Part shown: positions 13,721 to 25,966 of the stretch, piece after piece
How the letters are laid out: every line of letters starts with the position of its first letter
Position numbering within the stretch: the stretch's first letter is position 1
Assembly (NCBI GenBank): GCA_015478945.1
Contig: JABUQX010007456.1
Coordinates: 1-64,000 of the forward strand
Length of the DNA: 64,000 nucleotides
Source: Trachelipus rathkii
Lineage: Eukaryota; Arthropoda; Malacostraca; Isopoda; Trachelipodidae
Direction of reading: 5' to 3'
Translations under genes and position numbers: made by a program
The notes under the pieces: model-generated
Databases searched by the model: none
Told to the model about the DNA's origin: nothing
The model's input: only the letters and a program-made list of their open reading frames with translations

Positions 13721-14520
13721 GTTAAAAAAGATATTATTGGGATCACTATTTGATTTTTCCTCTCAAATTCATGGATTATACACTGCCCATTCATTCACGT
13801 AGAGATTGGAAAAAATTTCCTTTTTCTATCGACACTTGTTTTCCACTCAGTCGGCATTGTGCGAAATTTTTGAAGAATTGCTCTTATTGATTCTATAGTC
13901 TAGGATAGCAGTAGTGTATGTCTCGTTGTCTCTACCAAAAATTTCTTAATCTTTTTGCCAAACCTAAACTTAACACTTGTGTATTCTGAATTTTTTATTC
14001 TAAGAATATATATGTAGCAAAAACTCCTGCTGCTGCTCTCTCTCTGCATCTACGCTTTTCTCATTTCTCTCATCTCTCCTTCTCTTCCTCTTCTCTTCTC
14101 TCTCTCTCTTCTCCTCCTCTCTGTCTCTCTCTTTTCTTCAACTTAAATTCCCCTGTATTGTATTAAACATTCTCCTTCGATTATTCAGATGCTTTACTTT
14201 ATTTATTACCATAGATGATAATTTTGAGTAATAAGAATTATGTTAAAAATACTAATTTTAATGTTTTTATCCAACTTTTAACATGAAAATATACCTTAAG
14301 TAGTGCTAGCTTTAACGATATTCTCTTACTATTTTCAATATCAAATTATGAGAAAAAATAAGTAGAGACGTAAGATAATAGTTCGAAATATCTTAACCAT
14401 GGCGCACGGCGGGGGGTGCAGGGGGGGGGATGCTCCCCCCTAATCTGGCCAATAAAATGGAACGTCGGGGTCTGCGTAGATAAACCCTTATGCCGTGTAT
14501 TTAAGAAAAGAAAAGAAAAA
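13721..14520. other. Non-coding; CT-rich tract and a G-run/C-run hairpin
   Basis: A CT-rich tract occupies about 14,035-14,145. At 14,411-14,440 two long G runs are followed by ATGCT and six C, so the second G run can pair with the C run as a stem; the G runs could alternatively form a quadruplex. The 60-codon minus-strand frame across it has no known family. Confidence 0.6.
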
Positions 14521-14715
14521 AGATACAATTGATAGATACTGAAGGAGTAATTACTATTCTAACATATTAATAGAACTACCTTTTTATGTTTAATGTGTTT
14601 CGTTTTCATATTTGGCTTGAAGTCAATAGTGTGTGCTTTGTTATCATACGTTTCAGAAATGTATTCATCCGTGGAATTTAAGTTCTCGGAAGCATTTGCG
14701 GCTGATAAATGTGCT
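14520..14715 (+). repeat. Dispersed repeat 'R2', copy A
   Basis: About 195 bases align by eye with 36,805-36,995 on the same strand. Shared landmarks are GTAATTA, GTGTTTTCGTT-like, CATATTGG-like and TTGAAGTCAA words in the same order and spacing. It ends where a TA tract starts. No coding capacity recognised. Confidence 0.55.
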
Positions 14716-14960
14716 ATATATATAATTATATATATATATATATATATATTATTTATAATAATTTTTATATTTATTATATATATATATATATAATATATTT
14801 TACAATCAACCTTGCCCGCCCTAAGAATCTGCTACGCCATGTAGTATAATAATATTATATATATATACTTATATATATATATATATATAATTATATATAT
14901 ATAGTTATTATATATATAATAATATTATATATATATATATATAATATAATATTATTTAAT
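14716..14960. repeat. Interrupted (TA)n blocks
   Basis: Two TA-rich blocks (about 14,715-14,800 and 14,852-14,955) separated by about 50 unique bases. Confidence 0.85.
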
Positions 14961-16089
14961 TATGAAAAGTAAATTAGACAAGAAACTATGTTATGATATA
15001 TATATAAAATTTTCATTTGCGTTTCATACTAATATCATTGAAAATTATTTGAAATGAAACTAACTAAAATATTAATTTTAAGTTGATATGGGTAACTATT
15101 TCAAAAAAAAATTCTTCGAATTCAGTACTTTTGGTTCAAATGCTCTTTAGTGAAGAATTGGTAATGTAACAGAGCTAAAACATTTTTATAAGATTTCAGC
15201 ACTTCTTGTTAAGGACTATTTAGTAAAAAATTCGAATTGCAATATTATTATGCGATATTCAAACTATTTTTAGCCTCCTTAATTGCTCTAATGTAATCTT
15301 TTAATGGTAGTAATCCCTTTTCACTAACTTCTTGTCCTAAAAACTTAACATTTAATTGAATATAGTGCATTTTTGAAAATAAAAGTTAAGAAAATATATT
15401 TACTACTTACTTATCAGTATAACTGTAATTTGATTGTTTTATTTTTTTGCTTAATTTTTTAAAACAAATTGAATTAACAAACGTTAAAATAACGGCAGAT
15501 CGTTTTAATCTTGCAAACATAGTATAACAACTAGTATATGATTTATGATATTTTGATTGCAGGCCTCAATACTAACACCGAAACTGTAATTCAATCTTGC
15601 ATAATATAGAGCTCTTTTTTATTCCTTTTTTTTGTATTCAATATGCATGTTTATTATTTGAGGATAAAATTATCCAAGGTAAGCTTATTCACTAACTTTT
15701 TCTTGAATAAATTTGTTAATCATTATTTGTTGGGCGTTATACGATTATTATAAATCACATTTGTTTTGTTAAAGTTGATATTTAATCTTATTGTTGTTCT
15801 TGTATCTCAATTTCCACTACAATTCTCTGTGATTCCTCAGTATCTTAATATATTCAATTATTTAGGCACAATACATTTGCGATTATATCCATATCTTCAG
15901 TGTTCAGTGTCCTTAATAATTCGTCATATACCTAGGTAAATAATGTTTGTAAAACAATATCTCCTTATTAATTCCTATCCTAATTTGTAATTTATTACTC
16001 TACAAATAATTTAGACCTTAATATATCATAAATGTATTTTATAATTTCGCAATGTCCTGACTGCTCAAAGAACTTACCATATATATGAA
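14961..16089. other. Unique AT-rich sequence, nothing recognised
   Basis: No frame longer than about 60 codons and no repeat longer than short A/T runs. I see no RNA gene. Confidence 0.5.
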
Positions 16090-16454
16090 AGCTAGTATTC
16101 ACTGAGACAAATGCTTATCCACAATTAATTCTTGCTATTGTCCGCTAAGCTAGTTCAAAGTGACGAGTTGTGGAAAAATCACTTTTAAATCGTCTTGTGT
16201 ATATGGATGATTGAGTCAAGCATTGGGGTAATTTTCTTATTATTTTGCGAAGAATTTGTTAAGGAGTAGGCTAGTTGGTTTGCATTTTTTAGGTTTTTAT
16301 TGTTTCCTTTTTTTGAACAAAAGAATGTCGCTTGCATCTGTCCATAAATTCTCAGGAATTTTATATTCTTACAAGCATTAATAAGGTAGTCCTATTAATA
16401 TTTAAGTAATTTCGTTAATACCATCCGGCGTAATTGTACTTAGACTGACAGATT

Positions 16455-16546
16455 CTATTTCTTTCTGTTGGTTGCCAGAACTTACAAATTTGACCTTCCG
16501 ACTGTCCTTTTATGCCAAAGAAAATTTAATTTTATGGTAAACTTAT

Positions 16547-16638
<92 letters not shown>

Positions 16639-16725
16639 ATAACTTTACCATAAAAGTAAATTGTCTTTCGCATAAAAGGAGTCGGAAGGTAAAATTTGTA
16701 AGATTTCACAACCAACGAGGCATGA
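16455..16725. repeat. Hairpin: ~90-bp inverted arms flanking a (TA)n loop
   Basis: GGTTGCCAGAACTTACAAAT at about 16,470 and the ~70 bases after it reappear as reverse complement at 16,635-16,722, with few differences; both arms include a TTTATGGTAAA word. The centre is an uninterrupted (TA)n tract (16,551-16,634). The whole unit is one near-perfect palindrome. Confidence 0.85.
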
Positions 16726-16736
16726 GCTCTGTATCA

Positions 16737-16895
<159 letters not shown>

Positions 16896-16899
16896 TCTG

Positions 16900-17105
16900 T
16901 GTGTACCTAACCAAACTTTATCCTAACCTAAACTTAATAGCCCACAAGTAGGCCCTAACCTAATGGATCTTGTTAGCCCCCAAGTTCGACCTAACCTAAT
17001 GGATTTTGTTAGCCCACAACTAAGACCTAACCTAATAGATTTTGTTTGCCCACAAGTAGGACCTAAATTTTGTTAGCCCCGAAGTACGCGTTAAGCTAAT
17101 GGATT
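16900..17105 (+). repeat. Minisatellite, ~40-45-bp unit (CCTAACCTAATGGATTTTGT)
   Basis: About four or five tandem imperfect units, each containing CCTAACCTAATGGATTTTGT followed by TAGCCCACAAGTAGGAC. Degraded relatives occur at 1,265-1,420 (inverted) and 1,850-1,990. The CCTAA core resembles the arthropod telomere word but the unit is far longer. Confidence 0.85.
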
Positions 17106-17142
17106 ATGATATATTTAAAGCCATGTGAAGATAAAATAAATG

Positions 17143-17258
<116 letters not shown>

Positions 17259-17900
17259 TAAAGAACAAAAGTGTGATTGTAAAAATGAATGAGATAAAGG
17301 GATCTTCTTTATATTTTCTTAAATAACGTAAAATAATAACTTAATCTTAAACTTTTATTAAAACACAAGCAGGCTTCAGGACACATTGTAAATCGCTTTT
17401 GACAAATACTTTTAGGAGAGCGAAAACAAAAATAAAAATTTTCCTTATAAATACTGCATTCCCTATCACAAACACAAGTTTTAGACTCTAAAATTAACAT
17501 TAAAACATTAATAATGCTAGCAACGTTGTTTTATCAGAAATTATACAATCTAAGTCTAACACACCCACTTTCAATTAAGGTAAAAAAGAAACTGCTTCCA
17601 TAACTGTCCGCAAGATCACTTTGAATAAAAAGGACAAATTCTGGCAACCAAGGACAAATTCTAATAAAATGGACAAATTCTGACAACCTGGAGTTTAATA
17701 CCAAATCTGTCAGTCTATCTAATATTAAGCCATGCCATCCTTTAGTATGTCGACTAAAATTCCATTATGGCCAGATGTATTTCTTATTCAAATGTGTTTT
17801 ACGATGTATTACTTAGAGCTATAGAAGTGACTTGAATATCCATGTGATTTATATTTATAGATGACTCCATGTAACTTAGTATAAATTTTTTTTTGATTTC

Positions 17901-18409
17901 GTTTAGATTAATTCTGCATTTCCTCTTCTACTATTTACTGCTATTATATGCTGAAATCTCAGTGAGATTTGACGTTTTTCTTTTTAATAGTGATTTATAA
18001 TTTACGAATGAGCGTTGATGAGTTGTTTGTTAAACTCCCTTGTGTTTTCTCTAAGATGGTTTACTTATAGCTTTTGAGATTCAATTAATTCTAATATATC
18101 CTTATGATTTGGATCTTTATAACCAGGTTTCTTTTCTTATGATCGTAATTTTTAATACTTTTATGTCATAGAGGGCATTGCAATTTCGGATTTCTCTGCC
18201 CGATGAAAGGCAAACTTACTCGTGTAATCGTTCATTTGTACCTCCCCCTTTTATTAATTTTTAATACTTTATGATTCTTCACGAAAGAAGAGTCAATTAT
18301 TTCATTTTACCTCTTCCTTTGGTGATCGTTTGGTGCATTGAATTCATCTTGTACTGATGTAATTTGGAAAAATTCCATATAATTTTTTTATCACTGGATA
18401 AAATTCATA

Positions 18410-18411
<2 letters not shown>
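17901..18411. other. Unique AT-rich sequence, nothing recognised
   Basis: No supported gene or repeat. Confidence 0.5.
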
Positions 18412-18498
<87 letters not shown>

Positions 18499-18555
18499 TT
18501 CGTTTTGTCTCTTAATTTCTAAACCTTTCTTTATATATGATATTAATTTTTAATA

Positions 18556-18602
<47 letters not shown>
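18412..18602. repeat. Two (TA)n microsatellites
   Basis: Uninterrupted TA tracts at about 18,412-18,496 and 18,557-18,602 separated by ~60 T-rich bases. Confidence 0.95.
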
Positions 18603-19740
<1,138 letters not shown>

Positions 19741-19741
<1 letters not shown>

Positions 19742-20549
19742 GAAGGTCACAACTAACAGACAAAATGGCAGCCGGAAGTTGCAAGTGGATGCTGCAATTG
19801 TTGCAAAACAACATTTCGCAACATCCAGTTTTTAACGTTTGAGACGTCAAAGTTATGGTCTCTAAGGTCATTTAGACTGTTTTTAGGGTCTGGAAGACCA
19901 ATTACGGACGTTTGAATCTGAACTCAGGGGCTTAGGCCCTCCCAAAAGGGCATTTTGGTTCCTTGAAGGTTTCAAATGATCGGGATATTATTTTTGATGG
20001 CTCCAATCGATTTATCGAGGTCTTTTACCCCAAATCAACGTTTAAATCGTCTTTCTACGTGTTCTGGTTGGCTTATTACATAGAAAAACATAATCGATAG
20101 AAAATCATTACTATTAGTTAACATTCGTTCGATATAATAATCTTTGTAGTAGGGTACCCATATTACAGGTCAAATAGTGTATATTTATATACAAATATAG
20201 AGAATCCACCTGTCAAAAAGTCATTAAATATTGTATTCAACCTGAAAGATTGAATAGAATGATTAATTACATTTGAATGAACAGAAAAAAATATAAAAAA
20301 AATAAATAAATAATAAAAAATAAATAAATAATAAGTAAATAAATAAGTGGGGTAAGGTGAGAAAATGAAGGTATCAATTTCCTGATTTATTTTGACGGTT
20401 CAGAAGGGGTAAGGATTAATTTTATTAGGGGTTTTGGTAATTTCAGTAGGGTTTGGCAATTTGAGTATGATTTTATATTTTAGGTTTTGTTTCGCGCTCG
20501 TGCACTTCTTCCCCAAAAGGAGGTTGAATCGCCGGGGTGGGGGGAAAGT
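19741..20549. other. Unique sequence without a gene; small hairpins and TAAA-rich patch
   Basis: Higher GC than its surroundings from 19,741 to about 20,060. Small inverted repeats include TTGTTGC/GCAACA near 19,800 and GCCCT/AGGGC near 19,935-19,950. An A-rich patch of AAATAAATAA words lies at about 20,285-20,348. No coding frame recognised. Confidence 0.5.
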
Positions 20550-20593
<44 letters not shown>

Positions 20594-20596
20594 AAA

Positions 20597-20653
<57 letters not shown>

Positions 20654-20668
20654 TATAAATAATATATA

Positions 20669-20767
<99 letters not shown>

Positions 20768-20834
20768 GTTTTATATATATATATATATATATTTATTTAT
20801 ATATTTTTTTATATATATATAATAATATATATAT

Positions 20835-20868
<34 letters not shown>

Positions 20869-20875
20869 CTCTTCT

Positions 20876-20938
<63 letters not shown>
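20550..20938. repeat. (TA)n microsatellite cluster
   Basis: Nearly 390 bases of TA repeats with a handful of breaks. It directly precedes the purine-rich satellite. Confidence 0.95.
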
Positions 20939-20939
<1 letters not shown>

Positions 20940-20940
20940 T

Positions 20941-22430
20941 ACACAGGAGGAGGAAAATTCATAAAGAATCAAAAGAAAGAATAGGAAGGAGTTTGAGAAG
21001 GAGTCGGAGCCAGAGCCGGCTAGGAGCCAGTGTGGTTGTGGTGTTGAGTTAGTAAACATTTGTTTAATAAACAATATTGATATCAATGTATGTGTTTATA
21101 AGGCCGTTGAGCTGGATTATGAGGGTTTCAGAACCCTCAATGATGTCTGTCAGCTCCCAGGAAGGGTTTCACAGCTGAAGAGGACAGAGTGCTTAGCAGA
21201 AAAAGAAATGCATGGAGTGCATAAGAGAAGAAGAGGATGGAGAAAGGAAGAAGAAAGAAGGATGAAGAAGGAATAAGAAGGAGTCAGAGTCGGTGTTGGC
21301 ACCGGTGTAGGAGACTGTGCTGTGCGGAGTTAGTAAACATTGGCTAAATAATACAAAATTGGTATCGATACGTAGAACTTGATTATGTGGTTTCAGAACC
21401 CTTAATGGTGTTTGATGACCCCTCAGAAGGGGCGTCCCGCCTGAAAAAAGTAGAAAAGCAAGAAATTAGCTTAACAGATGAAGAAATGCACGGGTGCAAA
21501 GATGAATAAGAAGATGGAGAAAGGAGTAAGGAATTGAAGTTTGAGAAGGAGTAAGAGCAGGTGTCGGCAACGGTGCGGTGCCGAGTTCGTAAACATTTGT
21601 TAATAATACAATATTGGTGTCAATGTATATGTTTGAAAGGACGTACAACTTGATTTTGAGGATTTCAGAACCATCAATAGTGTTTGAGGACCCTCAGGAG
21701 GGGCTGGAATCCCAACTGAAAAAGAAGAAATACACGGAGTGCAAAACAGAGGAAGATGGAGAATGGAAGGAGTCGGAGCCGGAGAAGGAGTCGAAGCCAT
21801 GATTAACTGTAAGTGTTGGTGCTGGCATCGGTGGGTGACCAGGCCGCTCAGTGGGGTGCCCTAATTAAGATTAACTGTTGCTTAATAATACAATATTGGT
21901 GGAAATGTATATGTTTTAGGAAAGGACATTACAATTTGATTTTGAAGTTTCAGAATAAATCTAGTATATTGGATCAGGAGAGGCTCAGATCTAGCTGAAG
22001 AAAAGAAATATGTTTGGGTGTAGTGAAGAAGATTGTGCTAGGAGTCGGAGCCGGAGAAGGAGTCGAAGCAATGATTAACTGTAGGTGTTGGTGCTGGCAT
22101 CGGTGATGGAGCCAGGCCCGGCACCGGTGGGGTGCCGAGTTAGTTAACATTTGCTTAATAATACAATATTGGTGCCAATAATAATGTTTATAAGGACGTA
22201 GAACTTGCTTATCAGGGTTTCAAGTTCCTTAGGGGTATCTGAGAAGCCCATGAGGGAGTTCCAGATAAAAAGAAGAAAGAAAAGAATAAACCCACAGGTG
22301 CGTGGTTAAAGGAAAATGCACAGAGTGCATAAGGGAAGAGGAAGATAGAGGTTTCCAGAGGAATCAGAAATGGTAAGGTCCCCATATGAGATGAGGACCA
22401 AACCCTAAAACGGGGTTTTACTCATAAAAT
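20941..22430 (+). repeat. Satellite array 'S', five ~270-bp purine-rich units
   Basis: The anchor GAGTTAGTAAACATTTG recurs (with changes) at about 21,045, 21,327, 21,583, 21,861 and 22,137, giving periods of roughly 256 to 282 bases. Each unit runs: AAACATT anchor, AATAATACAATATTGGTG, a TTTCAGAACC box, a GGACCC...GGGTCC-like hairpin, a GCACGGAGTGCA-like box, then a GAAGGA purine tract with GGAGTCGGAGCCGGAG. The same unit occurs twice in each arm of the neighbouring palindrome. Frames through it are biased by the purine tract and are not genes. Confidence 0.85.
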
Positions 22431-22502
22431 GGGTTTTACCTTTAAAATTGGAATGAATTCAGCTATAAATAATAAATAATTACATACGTAGGCATATGTC
22501 GT

Positions 22503-22504
<2 letters not shown>

Positions 22505-22580
<76 letters not shown>

Positions 22581-22599
22581 TATATAATATAAATAATAA

Positions 22600-22680
<81 letters not shown>

Positions 22681-22689
22681 CATATATAT
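22505..22689. repeat. (TA)n microsatellite at the left edge of the large palindrome
   Basis: TA repeats with several breaks between the S array and the palindromic element. A similar tract lies on the other side (32,287-32,474), so any TA target duplication cannot be distinguished. Confidence 0.95.
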
Positions 22690-22759
22690 TAGTTGATGCC
22701 GCAAGTTTGACCTCCTCCACACCCTTTTCGATATGAAGGAATAGAGTTATTGGTCTGAA

Positions 22760-23420
22760 ACTTGGAATATAATCATATATGGGATAAGGACGAATCGTGT
22801 AATTTCAAGTCTGTAGGATGTATATAGGGTGGGTCACCCCGAGGCGGCAACCGCTACGCCTCATGTTTATACCACTTTGGCACCTAACCAGAGTTGAGTT
22901 AGGCCTAACGGCTGATCATCGAACCAGGGCGTTTTCCGTGCACGCATGAAGAGAGCGACTAAGGCGCGCGCGCGCGTGCGTGCACATACATAATGTTGGT
23001 ATTATTATTATTACGTCCGAGAAGATTCGATTCCGAAGGAAATCGAATCTAAGTCGAAAAACGATCCCTGTATGGGATCGTTTTTACCTCCGACTTTAGT
23101 TCCGCCAAGGTTTCTTCTTCGCATCCAGTTCTGAGTCCAATATATATCTATAGGGGTTAGAGTTAACGTATCGCTTTCAAACTTAGTATATGTTTCTATG
23201 AAGGTGATAAACTGATCCCACGCGAGTTTGGTGACCGTAGGTCACCTCTAGGGGTGTTGCCCCCGTAGCGCCAAGAGTCAAATTCGTCCTGAAAACCTTG
23301 TTAGGCTTAACGTATCGGGCTAAAATTTGGATGTGAGTTATATGATGACGTAATCGTCGGAGACAGAGATTACGTTCTCTGCGTCCCCAGTAAAGGAAGG
23401 ACAGCCTGCCTAAAAAATTA
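22760..23420 (-). repeat. Left-arm hairpin chain (degraded copy)
   Basis: This is the mirror of 31,560-32,155. Several hairpins remain legible, such as the ATTCGATTCC/GGAAATCGAAT stem near 23,025-23,050, AACGATCCC/GGGATCGTT near 23,059-23,083 and GGTGACC/GGTCACC near 23,230, but others are broken by small indels that the right-arm copy lacks. Confidence 0.75.
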
Positions 23421-23423
23421 AAA

Positions 23424-24115
23424 ATGATCGTGGAAGACAAGAATGAAATTTGGAGACAGGATAGAGGAGGAGGCGGAGTCTGTGACGGAGATGGAGTAGG
23501 ATTCAGCTTCGGAGTCCAGGACCCCACCGGAGGGGGGTCCACATTTGAAAAAAAAGAAGAAATGCATGGAATGCAAAACAGGGGGAAGAAGAAGAAGAAA
23601 AAGGAAGAAGAAAAGGAAGAAGAAGGGAGGAAGAAAGGAGGAGGAAGGAGGAAGGAAGGAAGGAGGAAGAAGAATGAAGAATGAGGAGTCTGAGGAGTAG
23701 GCACAGACACCGGTGCTGGAGCTGCCGTGGTGCCGAGTTAATAAACATTCATATAACAACAATGTTGGTGTCCTTATAAGGGTTATCGAGGTCGTAGAGT
23801 TCGAATATGATGGTTATAAGTCCGTGTAGGGTGTCTAGGACCCCCATTAAGGGGTTAAAAAAGAGCACAGAGTGCAAAACAGAGACCGAGGAGGAATGAA
23901 GAAGGAGGAATGAGGAAGGAAGAAAGGAGGAAGAATGAAGAAGGAGTCTGACTCAGAGGAGTAGGAGTTGACAGATGCACCGGTGCTGGCTCCGGTGCGG
24001 TGCCGAGTTATTAAATATTTGTGTAATGATGCAATATTGGTGTCCTTATATATGTTATTGGGTCTGTAGATTTCGAAAATAATGGTTTCAGAACCATCAA
24101 GAAATAAAAAATAAA
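23424..24115 (+). repeat. Two S satellite units in the left arm
   Basis: S anchors at about 23,734 and 24,005 (271 bases apart), with the same order of boxes as the array at 20,941-22,430. The purine tract (23,576-23,700) is longer and purer here. A GGACCCC/GGGGTCC stem lies at 23,519-23,540. The open frames through this tract encode only Ser/Pro/Phe or Gly/Lys/Glu runs and are not genes. Confidence 0.85.
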
Positions 24116-24148
24116 AAATAAATAAATAAATAAATAAATAAATAAAAT
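24100..24148. repeat. (TAAA)n microsatellite, left arm
   Basis: AAATAAATAAAT-type repeat; mirrored at 30,850-30,897. Confidence 0.9.
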
Positions 24149-24149
24149 T

Positions 24150-24845
24150 TCTTATTCTTTTTATGTTTATAACTTGCAAATTTACGTTTTTACATACCCT
24201 AAAGCAGTAAATCACTAAATCAAACCACCATCCAACCAGCATCCAACCTCCCTCCTGACCATCTGTGATCTATTGATCTATTGATTAAGGTCACATTTCG
24301 AGTATCATTTTGAATAAACATAACATAAAATCAAGTTCTTTATACAAGCATCAGCCAATATATGCTGACGTAACAAAGTTTTCACATTAATAAAGCTTAC
24401 TTAGCATCATCTGAACTATGAATATAATGCACAACGACAAACCTGACACACCTTAAACATGAATAAACGGTTAACATTAACAAAGTTTCACACTTAACAA
24501 CAGTAAAGTAACTAACATAACATCCAAAAACGTAACTTATTCACACTTTATCAAGCATGTCTCTAACATAACAATGTTAATTTTACATTAACATGGTAAT
24601 ATGTAACAAAAATTTACCATAACCATGTGTAATTATCATACAGACCATTGATGCCTCCTAACTTATGGCTAGTTTCAACAGTCAACCAGTCAACATACTA
24701 TTATCAGAACTAAGAATATAATGTACAAAAGGCAAACCAGACACATCTTAAGCAAAAGAATAAACTGTAGCATTAATGAATTCACATACAACCTACAGCA
24801 CTAATCCACTTAATGCATATCTCTGTAGAGAAAACTTAAAAAGTC
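24150..24845. other. Left-arm non-coding block rich in AACATAAC-type words
   Basis: This block pairs in inverted order with 30,190-30,850. It holds loosely repeated words (TAACATAACA, CATTAATAAAGCT, ACATTAACAAAG) recurring every 100-200 bases, so it is an old, degenerate repeat field itself. No supported gene. Confidence 0.6.
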
Positions 24846-24910
24846 CATGGAAGAAGTTTTCATCAATAACCTTTACTTCATATAGGTTATTGATGAAAAC
24901 TTCTTCCATG
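24846..24910. repeat. Perfect 27-bp-arm hairpin, left arm only
   Basis: Bases 24,846-24,872 are the exact reverse complement of 24,884-24,910, with an 11-base loop. The equivalent place in the right arm (about 30,110-30,175) has AACAACAAC-type sequence instead of one hairpin arm, so the stem exists on one side only. Confidence 0.9.
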
Positions 24911-25110
24911 AACCAAGAGATCTTGAAACATCATTCGAAATGCTTGCTAATGAAGTCATTGATGCTATATTTCAACCCTCATACGAATCCTATCATAGTC
25001 TAAGTCTTGTAATAGACTATGATAGGATACGTATGAGGGTTGGAATCAATTTCACTTTTGACGATGATCAGTCACCTGAGTGGAAATACTATGTAAAGGT
25101 CCTCACGTAA
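24886..25110 (+). CDS. Small conserved ORF, left-arm copy; function unknown
   Basis: Open from just after a TAG at 24,883 to a TAA at 25,108; the first ATG is at 24,940, giving 56 codons (74 from the TAG). The predicted peptide starts MLANEVIDAIFQPSY and includes a DYDRIRMRVGINF segment and FDDDQSPEWKYYVKVL near its end. The same reading frame persists in the other arm (29,815-30,138, minus), where it runs on because two bases that create this stop are absent. Both copies point towards the palindrome centre. Residues around SYESYHSLSLVIDYDRIRMR are encoded by the hairpin at 24,973-25,042, so the frame may be an accident of a palindrome. I recognise no family; it could be a residue of an element-encoded protein. 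Confidence 0.3.
   Translation, partial: VIDENFFHEPRDLETSFEMLANEVIDAIFQPSYESYHSLSLVIDYDRIRMRVGINFTFDDDQSPEWKYYVKVLT
24973..25042. repeat. 30-bp-arm hairpin (left arm)
   Basis: Arms 24,973-25,002 and 25,013-25,042 pair with a single mismatch and a 10-base loop. The same hairpin exists in the right arm at 29,982-30,051. Confidence 0.95.
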
Positions 25111-25304
25111 AGAGGACATTCGTAGGAGCAGATGAGAGGTCATCATACCAACACAACGAAAAATGCTTACTGACGAAATTTGGATGTATAAACAGCTCAC
25201 AAAGGTAACGAGATTCTTTCTTTCAACCAATCAGAAGAAAGTAAACAAGAATACAATGCACGAACGAACCATATCAGTTCAAAAGGGGTATATATTCTCG
25301 TTAG

Positions 25305-25305
<1 letters not shown>

Positions 25306-25348
<43 letters not shown>

Positions 25349-25350
25349 AA
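25306..25350 (+). repeat. (CAA)n microsatellite, left arm
   Basis: About 14-15 CAA triplets. The mirrored (TTG)n tract at about 29,690-29,720 is shorter, as expected if the length has drifted between arms. Confidence 0.95.
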
Positions 25351-25354
25351 CAGT

Positions 25355-25965
25355 CCAAAAATAAGTTCTTTATATACCAACCAACGAATATATATGCTAA
25401 CGTAACATTATTTTTCACATTAATAAAGCTAACATAGCATGTGTGAACTAAGAAAATAATGTACAACAATAAACCTAACATAGAATAAGCAACTAACATT
25501 AACAAAGTTCCATACTTAACAGCAGTAAAAGTACCTAACACAGCGTACCAAAACGTAACCTATTCACATTTTTCCAGCATATCTCTAACATATTAACGTT
25601 AATTTTACATTGACATAGTAATATTTAACATGGATTTATCATAATCTTGTCCAATTATCATACAGACCAACGAATAATTGTAAACATAACAAAGTTTTAT
25701 CCAAACATAACACAAAAATAAGTTCTTTATATACTAACCATTGAATATATGCTTAACCAACAAAGCTTTAGCGTCAATAAAGCTAACCATATCTTAACCG
25801 CACTTAAAGAATTTAAGGTACAAAGCCAAACTTAACATACCTCGCGTATGAATAATCAGCTAACATCCTGAAAATTCCCTACTTATCAAAGGTAAAGTAG
25901 CTAATAGGTTATACAATACTCGATATGTCCCCACTTTTCTCGCATATCAGCAACAGGTAAAACCG
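25355..25965. other. Left-arm non-coding block
   Basis: Pairs in inverted order with about 29,085-29,680. It carries the same AACATAAC / GTTCTTTATA vocabulary as 24,150-24,845 and may be an older tandem copy of it. No gene. Confidence 0.55.
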
Positions 25966-25966
25966 C

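Noticed and set aside
16900..17105. Telomere-like CCTAA repeats
   Set aside because: The repeat unit is 40-45 bp, not the 5-base arthropod telomere unit, and it lies internally.
20941..22430. CRISPR-like array
   Set aside because: The period is ~270 bases, the whole unit is repetitive with no unique spacers, and the host is eukaryotic.
23183..23762. Overlapping frames of 80-175 codons on both strands
   Set aside because: They follow the purine/pyrimidine tract of satellite S and encode Ser/Pro/Phe/Leu or Lys/Glu/Gly runs; the mirrored frames at 31,012-31,555 are the same satellite.
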